Shown here in pieces: positions 57,015 through 64,000 of a stretch of DNA of 64,000 nucleotides. The position numbers and the translations under genes were made by a program. The notes beneath the pieces were generated by a model. The model saw nothing but the letters and a program-made list of their open reading frames with translations, made no database searches and was not told where the DNA came from. Within the stretch, counting starts at the first letter, position 1; each line of letters begins with the position of its first letter. The DNA is from Lomentospora prolificans (Eukaryota > Ascomycota > Sordariomycetes > Microascales > Microascaceae): the NCBI GenBank assembly GCA_029532625.1, contig JARFXM010000004.1, positions 1,550,001 through 1,614,000 of the forward strand, written 5' to 3'.

Positions 57015-60000
57015 TTACGGACGAATCCTCTCGCTCTCGGCTTGCGACTCGGAACTCTCAGCCAGAGTCGGCTCGCTCTTCAACGTCGGAGTCCTACTTC
57101 TGGGCGGCGCCTTCTTCCCCACAATCTTCTCCGTCCAATTCCAGGCCGACGCCGGAAGGCCGGGGCTCCCCGGCCTAGAGCCTGATGGCCCACCACCCTT
57201 GTGTGATCCCGCCGTCGGCGTCATCATCTCCGAATCGCTGTCGTTTTCGCTATCCGCCCAATCGCGGTCGCTCCAAGTCATTGAGTCGACTCTCACGACC
57301 GAGCGCCTTGCATCTCCCGCCGTCCCCGGCCTGCTACCGCCGCCGCCACCACTGGCACTCTGGCCGTGGCCTTCTTCGGCCGATTCCCACGTCGAAGGCG
57401 GTCCGCCACCGGACGAGGACTGCGTCGCCGTAGTTGGCGTAGCAGGCAGGTCGGAGACGGTGTCCGCTGCCTCGCGCGCCTCACTATCGGTGCGCTGAAG
57501 AGATTGGATGACACCTTCTTCACCGCCGTCCTCCGTCTTTACACGCTCCACGTTTTCGCTGCCTTCTTCGGCGGGTACGGCGTCTCTCGTCTCACCGCCG
57601 CGCCTATCCGGCGGGATGCCCACCTTGAGCGCCCGTTCGTAGTTGTCTTCCTGGGCATCGAGCCGGCGCGCGGTGACAGTGTCACTAAAGTGCGCTTCGA
57701 CTAGGTGATGTACAACCGGCCAACCAAAGGCGTTGGCAAACATACGTCGCACGATAATGTTATTGTGTGCATCTGGCTCCAGCTTAACGAGGACTTTACG
57801 CCACGATAGATCACGGTGGTAAGCTCGCGCAATCTTCTCCTCAACGCGCATACTGGACCCATCTACGACAGTATCTTGCTTCGTCTCCTTGCCTTTGTCC
57901 CTATCCTTGTCGGATGGCTCGGAAGTGATATTTGATTCTTCAGTGTCCGTCTTGTCCTTGGGCCGAAGAGGGAATTCTTTTGGTGTTTCCTGACTCGGTG
58001 TCTGCGCAGGGTGAGGCGAGCTCGGAGTGGTTGCCCCTGACATAGACCCCTTATCTGTCGTCAATTTACTCCCCGATGTCCTTCTCCGCATCGTCAGCCC
58101 GCTGGCGCCTCGCTTCTTGACCGGTGGAGCGGGGATGTCCTCCGGGTGATAGACACGGTCATGGAAGATGGTGCGAGGCCGCTTGGCGGGGTCGAGGAGG
58201 TATTGCAGGTCGGGTACCTGAGGATTGATAAGATCGTGGGCGGACTCGAAAATCGTAGTCCTCGGAGGCGCCGTAACGCTGTTTTCCATGTCGTCCATCT
58301 CCGACCCCGACGTTACTCTAGACTTGGTCGACGACGACTGTGCACCCGACGAGTCTTCAGAGTTGATAGTTTGGCTGCGTCTGTAAATAAGAGATTGCTT
58401 TCCTGAAGGGGTAGGCGCTGGCGAATAGGACTTTGGCGTAGGCGGAGTAGGAGACTTGGAACTCTCGTTGGTTCGAAATAGGTTGGAGAAAAAGTTGGTG
58501 AACTGGCCAGTGCTCGAAGTGTCATCCCGAGGCGTCTCTCCGCTTTCACGATAGATCGATGCCGCCATCAGGCTCTGTCGATCATCTTCGAGCACGGCAT
58601 CTTGGGAGGGCTGTGGCACTATATGCGAATCTGCCCGGACCGGAGTAGCGCTACCAGATTGCTCCTGGATTTCGTCCTCGTCCTCAAGGGGTAGCTGGGG
58701 TCGGCGTGCCGGGCTAAGACTAGACCCTGTCAGCTCGGCCCAGCCGAAACCGATGGCGGTGCCAACGAGACCCGCATCTCTCCGGGCCTTATCCACGCGC
58801 CCGAGACCTTGCCAATCTAGGAACAGCAGACAGCTCGTCCGGAGAGGAACGATGCCGTCGTTGACCACGTTGGAATAAACTGTCCGGTTCCTGAACTTCT
58901 TGAGCGCCGTGTGCGCCGGCCCGGTAGGTAGGATGCGTAGTAGCGGCTTCGATTCCGGATGGCTCTCTCCCTTCAGTTTCTTGTGCGCCATCTCTCCAAG
59001 GTTGCTCATGATGGCGTCGAACCCGTTGCGCGCCAAGATAGGCGCTCGCCACGCTAGGCCAAGATCCTGGCCCGTCCGTCCGACGAGGCCAGAATCAAGC
59101 GCAAACCTGACATAGAGGGGATTCTCGTTTCCGAGGCCTAGGAATGGTGTGGCAAGGGCGATAAAGTTGACCGGGCGGATGAGATCAAAAATCTCGGGCG
59201 AGTGCTTCTGGCAGTAAGCGACTGCGTACGTTTGAATTAGCCCACCAAGTGAATGGCCAATGAAGCTTATGCTGGTAATTTTGAACGGACGCTTGTGGCC
59301 CTCTGCCTTGAGCTCTTCCATCTTCTGCTTCACCTGATCCTTGGGCTCGCCAGTGGTATCAGACCAGAGAGATTGCCAAGCCGCCTTTGAAGACGGGGGA
59401 AGATACGGCTGGTCAGGGTATGTCATTGAGAGAATGTACCTCGCCAACCTCTTCCCGAGATACTTGATACCCCTCTCTGTCCTCGTGGCGTTGCCGGAGA
59501 AGCCCCGGACAATTACCTCCTCATCATCATTCACCGGCTCCTCTTCGGTTTCTCTTTCGTCCTCATACGCTCCCGGTTTTCCGTTGATGAAGTCGCTCCC
59601 GCTTCGCCTGTCGGTGTCAGAGCCCTGCGAGGGCTCGGTGCTCGGGGTGCACGAACCATCCGGAGCCCGTTCCCGTTTCCTCTCGGCGCGCTCTCGATCG
59701 CGCCTGGCTTTCGCATCGGCCTTGGCCTTCTTCACCGCGGCGTCGATGCTCTCTTTCAAGAACAACATATCAGAACCCAGGTTGCTGTGTAGGCCGTGCG
59801 TCAGAACCACGAGGTGTACTTTCTTCTGCTCGGCCTTCGGCGGTTCCGGCGCAATAAGGTTCGCCTCAGTGGCTACATGTCGGTGCTGGCAGACGGGCCA
59901 CTGGGGCAAGCGTGGCGTGTTCCACAGAACGCCCGTATCCTCGACCTTTAAACGGATCGCCCTCGAGAAAACGCCCTTCGGCTGGCCGCGATGGTGGTGG

Positions 60001-60593
60001 TGATGGAGCAGGTGGTGATGGTTCGAGCAGGTGCATTTCTCGTCAGGCAGCGACTGGTGGTCGCTAATCCTCCCAGGCTGCGCGGCCCGCGGCGCTGACG
60101 AGCTGGAGGATATGTCAAACGATTTCCTGTCCCTCGCTAGAAGGACCTCGAAGCCGACTGCCGCAGACGATGAAAAGATGACTTGCGACGCCACCTCTAT
60201 CACCCACGAGACCGATTCACTATCGTGCTCAGGGCCTTTGCCGAAGTGCGAATTGCTACCGATGCCAGCCGACTGTCTTATGTGTTCCGGCACGACCAGC
60301 TCGCAGTCCCAGGCGCTCGCCGCCTTCACCATGGGTTCGAACTCGGGCACGCCATATCGTCGAGCTTCCTTGAACTTCTCATTTGGGTTGAAGTTGGAGG
60401 GATATGCCGATACGGAGAGAGTGTAGGGTCCGTGGACAAATGCGCCGCGGAGCACGAGCGCAGAGGTATTGCGTATGCGTAGATGGAGCTTCTCGGGAGA
60501 AGGGAGTATGCGGTCCTGGGAGGGGATATAGGTCACTGTATAGCGGACGACTTCGCCGATCTTGACGCTGCCGACCTGGTGTATGAGCAGCAT
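57015..60593 (-). CDS. DUF676 / ROG1-type serine lipase
   Basis: This 1192-residue protein has an alpha/beta-hydrolase core of the DUF676 family; the yeast relatives Rog1 and Lpl1 act on acylglycerols or phospholipids. The start ATG at 60593 gives the family N terminus (MLLIHQVGSVKIGEVVRYT) with an Ig-like domain of about 150 residues. The hydrolase core begins at LVVLTHGLHSNLGSDM (about 262-276). The nucleophile is Ser448 in GHSLGG, and Asp579 in NDGIVP is the likely acid. The core is interrupted by a charged Arg/Lys/Glu insert (about 290-350). A His-rich stretch (HHHLLHHHHH, about 190-202) precedes it. Roughly 500 C-terminal residues are disordered and Ser/Pro/acid-rich, making the protein much larger than Rog1. 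No membrane helix is obvious. It is divergent from the ECM4-family gene. Confidence 0.88.
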   Translation of the reverse strand: MLLIHQVGSVKIGEVVRYTVTYIPSQDRILPSPEKLHLRIRNTSALVLRGAFVHGPYTLSVSAYPSNFNPNEKFKEARRYGVPEFEPMVKAASAWDCELVVPEHIRQSAGIGSNSHFGKGPEHDSESVSWVIEVASQVIFSSSAAVGFEVLLARDRKSFDISSSSSAPRAAQPGRISDHQSLPDEKCTCSNHHHLLHHHHHRGQPKGVFSRAIRLKVEDTGVLWNTPRLPQWPVCQHRHVATEANLIAPEPPKAEQKKVHLVVLTHGLHSNLGSDMLFLKESIDAAVKKAKADAKARRDRERAERKRERAPDGSCTPSTEPSQGSDTDRRSGSDFINGKPGAYEDERETEEEPVNDDEEVIVRGFSGNATRTERGIKYLGKRLARYILSMTYPDQPYLPPSSKAAWQSLWSDTTGEPKDQVKQKMEELKAEGHKRPFKITSISFIGHSLGGLIQTYAVAYCQKHSPEIFDLIRPVNFIALATPFLGLGNENPLYVRFALDSGLVGRTGQDLGLAWRAPILARNGFDAIMSNLGEMAHKKLKGESHPESKPLLRILPTGPAHTALKKFRNRTVYSNVVNDGIVPLRTSCLLFLDWQGLGRVDKARRDAGLVGTAIGFGWAELTGSSLSPARRPQLPLEDEDEIQEQSGSATPVRADSHIVPQPSQDAVLEDDRQSLMAASIYRESGETPRDDTSSTGQFTNFFSNLFRTNESSKSPTPPTPKSYSPAPTPSGKQSLIYRRSQTINSEDSSGAQSSSTKSRVTSGSEMDDMENSVTAPPRTTIFESAHDLINPQVPDLQYLLDPAKRPRTIFHDRVYHPEDIPAPPVKKRGASGLTMRRRTSGSKLTTDKGSMSGATTPSSPHPAQTPSQETPKEFPLRPKDKTDTEESNITSEPSDKDRDKGKETKQDTVVDGSSMRVEEKIARAYHRDLSWRKVLVKLEPDAHNNIIVRRMFANAFGWPVVHHLVEAHFSDTVTARRLDAQEDNYERALKVGIPPDRRGGETRDAVPAEEGSENVERVKTEDGGEEGVIQSLQRTDSEAREAADTVSDLPATPTTATQSSSGGGPPSTWESAEEGHGQSASGGGGGSRPGTAGDARRSVVRVDSMTWSDRDWADSENDSDSEMMTPTAGSHKGGGPSGSRPGSPGLPASAWNWTEKIVGKKAPPRSRTPTLKSEPTLAESSESQAESERIRP

Positions 60594-62318
60594 CGCTGCA
60601 AGGCTGGGTGGGCGTGGGGTTCGGAAGGGGTGGTGACCTGCTTACAGCGCTATCGACCTAAGGTTGATTGCGGGGAAGGGGGAGACTGGGGATTCTCGAA
60701 ATGCGCGAGGTATGTAACTAAGATCTAAGCAACTTCAGGAGATTCGGAGTCTGGGCGCAGCCAGAGAAGAAGGGGGCGGCGGCGTTGCTCGGTTCGGTGG
60801 CCGCGGTTCGTTATTATCGGGAACGGCGGACCTCGGAGCCCGAGATGATTTTGCTGTCCGGCGTGGAGAATAATAGGTGAGAGGCAGGCATAGTCAGGAG
60901 GCCAAAATTGGGTCGGCGTGGCTAACGATTTTCTAGCGCTTGTTTCGTTGGGCCGTCAGGTGGGGTTGGAAGTCGCAAGCGGAGAGAGAATCTAAATGGG
61001 TGGTATGGCTCTCGTGCTCTCCGTCGAGCATGGTCGTTGAAGGTGAGTGCGTGATAAGCTCCCTCCTTTTTTTTTTTTTTTTTTCCCTGGTGGGCTGCCG
61101 TCTTTGAGGAATTTCTGGTTCTCGGCCCAGATGGAAGCTGGCGGAAAATTGCAGGCTGCGAGGGTGCTCGGTAGCGCCTGGCGCCGGGGCTGTGGCCAGG
61201 CCAGTTGTGGGGTGAGCTTGGCGTTGCTTGTATTTCCACCTACCTGTACAAGTGCTCGCTTTGCCAATACCTTCCGGGGAGCAGTAATACTTGGTATCCG
61301 TAACGTCGGCCGCTGTCAGGCGCTGTAACTATGACAGAAATATGCGGTGCGGTGGATCGACACGCGAGATTGCTCAGAGCAGGTGCGAGCCAAGGGAGAA
61401 GTTGAGGGGTCTGTTCTGGAAAGAGTGCACGAGCCAGAAGGGCAGAAAGAGCGACCATGCCCCATTAGTCGAGTGCTCTAGTGGGCACATCCACAATTAC
61501 TGCGCAATGATGCAATTAACTTGGGAACTCCTGGGCGCCCACTTTCAGGGTGCGCCGGACCAACCCAAACACCCACCAACATTATTCATCGTTGTAGCTT
61601 ATGTAAAGCTAGGCTAACCACGGTTGTGGAAAATCGTTCCTGGGCCCATGTGAAGTTGAACTCTCTGCGAACTTTCCAAGTAGGATACCGGCAACTTCCG
61701 GTTCTCTCCCTTGCTCAGCAATCCCTTACGTCACCCTTAGAAATACCTACTGCTTTACACAATGTATCGATTTTGCTGCCCTTCGCTGGAGCTAAAAGCA
61801 GTCGACCTTTGACTCGATCATTACCAATCTTCCTGTCAGATCTCCATGTTTTTCGAAGTCAAACTCTCAAATTCAGCCATCGGCCGTAGTTGCTTGGATA
61901 AGCTTAAAGTCGCGGCGAGTGTAGAAAGGCCCCGCGTCTTGTATATATAAAACCCGAATCCTCGCGTCCTCCATCAAACGAGGCGCCACGATTCCACGGA
62001 ACATGCAAGCTTGCAAGACCATTGCTCGAGGAAGCCCGCATTGCCACTTACATCGTCTTCGTAATCCTGCACGACCTAGCCACTACCATCATCCAATTGC
62101 CCCCGCACCATTTATACTTGCCTACAGCCGATCAGGATCTTCGAGCTCTCGAGTTTCTCCTCCTCCATCCTCATTATCGCCGTCAATTAGACCAACCGTA
62201 TCCAGTTCAATACTACCAATTTCGACACAAAACTTTGCGACAATGGTGAGTGAAAAAAGAGGTTTGAGAGAAGCTTTGCGTTTGTTTAGCTGAAGAAGCT
62301 TTATTGCTACTCCCCCGC
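60594..62318. promoter_or_regulatory. Divergent promoter region, lipase / ECM4-family gene
   Basis: These 1.7 kb lie between two divergent starts. A T18 run lies at 61067-61084, a TATA box at 61942, and a pyrimidine-rich leader at 62050-62240. An ATG at 62243 is followed at once by a GTGAGT donor, so the leader may carry an intron. The open frame at 62003-62293 lacks acidic residues but cannot be spliced in phase to the gene. Confidence 0.5.
61942..61952 (+). promoter_or_regulatory. TATA box of the ECM4-family gene
   Basis: TATATATAAAA lies about 370 nt before the chosen ATG at 62319 and about 70 nt before a pyrimidine-rich leader, consistent with a long 5' UTR. Confidence 0.5.
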
Positions 62319-63596
62319 ATGACCCCCACCATCACCAAAAGCTCTGTAGCTGACATTCCACCTCGCCTGGCGGTCCAGGGTATCACAGACTGGGTAAAGA
62401 CGGACGACACGACCGGCGAGTTCAAGCGGCAGGTCAGCTCGTTTAGGAGCTTCATCACCAAAGAGCCGGGTTCCAAGTTCCCTCCCGAGAAGGGCAGATA
62501 CCATCTCTACGTTTCTTATGCGTGCCCCTGGGTAGGTTCCTTAGCCCTAGCTGGTGAAGCCGGCAGAGCAGGAGCTAATATTGTGTTATAGGCCCATCGC
62601 ACTTTGATCACTAGGAAGCTAAAGGGTCTCGAAGACATCATCTCATTCTCGGTAGTCCATTGGCACCTCGGCACCGAAGGTAAGTCATTCTTCAACTCCC
62701 CGCGAGAGCAACAAAAAACCCTCGCCTGCAGCATCTGACTGAAGCACCCTCAGGCTGGCGCTTCGTCCAAGAAGGCGAACCCGACATCCCCGGCGACAAC
62801 GTCGTTCCCGACCCCATCCCCGGCCACGAATCCTTCACCCACCTCCGCGACGTCTACTTCGAGTCCGAGAAGGAATACACCGGCCGCTTCACCGTCCCCG
62901 TCCTCTACGACAAGAAGCAAAACACTATTGTCAGCAACGAGAGCAGCGAGATCATCCGCATGCTCTACACCGAGTTTGATGACCTCATCGATGAAAAGTA
63001 CCGCAACATCAAGCTCTACCCTGAACCCCTGCGTCAAAAGATTGACGAGACAAACGAGTGGACGTACGACCTCATCAACAACGGCGTCTACAAGTCCGGC
63101 TTCGCCACGACGCAGGAAGCCTACGAGAAGAACGTGGTCAAGCTCTTCGAGGCCCTCGATAGGACTGAGAAGCACCTGAAGGATACCGAGAGCGAGGGTC
63201 CCTATTACTACGGGAAGGAGATCACGGAGGCTGATATTCGACTCTACGTCACCATCGTCCGCTTCGATGTAAGTCGCGTCGCACACACGCACCATGCATC
63301 TAAACCTTTTGCCGAAACCTTGGACTCTTCTAACATTCTTCCCCTTATAGCCTGTCTACGTCCAGCACTTCAAGTGCAACATTCGCGATATCCGATCCGG
63401 ATATCCCGCCATCCACAAATGGCTACGCAACCTGTACTGGAAACATCCTGCCTTCAAGGACACCACGCAGTTCGACCACATTAAGTGGCACTACACCAAG
63501 AGCCACACTCAGATCAACCCTAAGAGCATCACTCCTGTTGGACCTCTTCCCAACATCCTTCCGTTGACCGAGGAGTGCAATGCCGTCAAGCAGTAA
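62319..63596 (+). CDS. Glutathionyl-hydroquinone reductase (ECM4/omega-class GST family)
   Basis: This is a 353-residue GST-fold enzyme. The family removes glutathione from glutathionyl-hydroquinones and includes yeast Ecm4/Gto2 and bacterial PcpF-like proteins. Exons are 62319-62531, 62592-62679, 62754-63268 and 63351-63596. Introns of 60, 74 and 82 nt keep phase and rebuild YACPW/AHRTL, GTEG/WRF and VRFD/PVYVQHFKCN. The catalytic cysteine is Cys69 in the signature CPWAHR. Further family marks are FTVPVLYDKK, IVSNESSEIIRMLY and IRSGYPAIHKWLRNLYW. I use the ATG at 62319 because an in-phase junction to the ATG at 62243 cannot be made. The N terminus is a little longer than usual. It is convergent with the last gene. 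Confidence 0.93.
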
Positions 63597-63622
63597 AGGA
63601 GGCTTGGTATAAAATGGATAGG

Positions 63623-63652
63623 TATATATATATATGTGTGTGTGGTGTGTGT
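63623..63652. repeat. (TA)n-(GT)n compound microsatellite
   Basis: A run of TA units passes into GT units over about 30 nt, in the 3' UTR of the ECM4-family gene. Confidence 0.85.
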
Positions 63653-63787
63653 ACTGGGTAGACTGAAAATGCGATTTGCGGGAGGCGGTTGTGCTCAATC
63701 CCTAAACCAATGAAACAAACTTTGTATTACTCTCTCCATAGCGCCGTAAATGTCAAATGATTCTAATACATCCTCCAAGTCTCAGTC

Positions 63788-64000
63788 TCAGACCCTCTGC
63801 TTCTTGCCGCCACCCCCTTGATCCCATCCGGCCCTCCGCTTGCCCTCCTTCCTCCAAAACTCCTGCTTATCCCTCTTTTCCCTGCCCTCTCGCAGCGCCT
63901 CCATCTCCGCCACCTTCTTCCTGAACTCCTTCCTCTTCTCCTCCTTCTTGGCAGCCCTCCTCTCTTCCTTGTCCTTCTGAATCGTCGCGAGCATGTGCAC
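63788..64000 (-). CDS. C-terminal end of a basic protein, probably BMS1 (5' part outside the window)
   Basis: Seventy codons run from the window edge to a TGA at 63790-63788, with no start in view. The peptide is a charged helix (KDKEERRAAKKEEKRKEF, then EKRDKQEFWRKEGKRRAG) ending in a Gly/Lys-rich tail. This pattern resembles the C terminus of the ribosome-biogenesis GTPase Bms1, which acts in the nucleolus on the small-subunit processome. The assignment rests on memory of that tail. Other nucleolar proteins have similar ends, so the name is tentative, although the coding status is fairly safe. It is convergent with the ECM4-family gene. Confidence 0.5.
   Translation of the reverse strand: MHMLATIQKDKEERRAAKKEEKRKEFRKKVAEMEALREGREKRDKQEFWRKEGKRRAGWDQGGGGKKQRV

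Noticed and set aside
62003..62293. Possible mitochondrial presequence exon for the ECM4-family gene
   Set aside because: The only good donor leaves phase 0, while every usable acceptor before the gene needs phase 1.

Overview
The window is nuclear DNA of a filamentous ascomycete fungus, most likely a Sordariomycete. The evidence is short GT-AG introns (58-397 nt), GC-rich coding exons, a Zn2Cys6 regulator, a signalling mucin of the filamentous-fungal Msb2 type, a COP9 signalosome subunit, and best family matches that are fungal throughout. I cannot name the species. I see no convincing tRNA or rRNA gene, no CRISPR array, no viral sequence and no intact transposon.

Layout. Positions 1-7,673 hold the 3' part of a mitochondrial-fission WD40 adaptor (Mdv1/Caf4 type, +), a BCP1/BCCIP-family gene (-) and an Msb2-type signalling mucin (-). 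Positions 7,674-20,728 are a 13-kb stretch in which I can support no gene; it holds only simple repeats, a purine tract and, near its right end, a cluster of GTAC motifs. Positions 20,729-32,615 are a normal housekeeping block: a five-intron FKBP12 prolyl isomerase (+), the ubiquitin E1 enzyme UBA1 (+), nucleoporin SEH1 (-) and the retromer sorting nexin VPS17 (+). Positions 32,616-43,331 are a second gene-free stretch of 10.7 kb. Positions 43,332-64,000 are gene-dense again: a polyol (sorbitol/xylitol-type) dehydrogenase (+), CSN6 (-), an unrecognised 792-residue nuclear-looking protein with a helix-turn-helix-like C terminus (+), a possible gene remnant with a 62-bp tandem duplication, an aldo/keto reductase (+), a Zn2Cys6 regulator (-), a large DUF676/ROG1-type lipase (-), a glutathionyl-hydroquinone reductase of the ECM4 family (+), and the C-terminal end of a basic protein that resembles BMS1 (-).

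How the genes relate. This is not an operon-like or obvious secondary-metabolite cluster; most genes are conserved housekeeping functions (mitochondrial division, ribosome biogenesis, ubiquitin and NEDD8 pathways, nuclear pore, endosomal recycling). The nearest thing to a functional group is the right-hand run of polyol dehydrogenase, aldo/keto reductase, Zn2Cys6 regulator, lipase and quinone reductase. The aldo/keto reductase and the regulator are convergent and only 185 bp apart.

Points most worth a second look: the two long gene-free tracts, which do not look AT-rich or RIP-mutated by eye; the unknown 792-residue protein and its possible upstream exon; an open frame continuing 40 codons past the VPS17 stop; a GC hairpin just inside the SEH1 5' splice site; a frame-preserving BCP1 intron; and the tandem duplication in front of the aldo/keto reductase. 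Exon boundaries were worked out by hand from splice consensus, reading phase and remembered family patterns, without alignments or transcripts.
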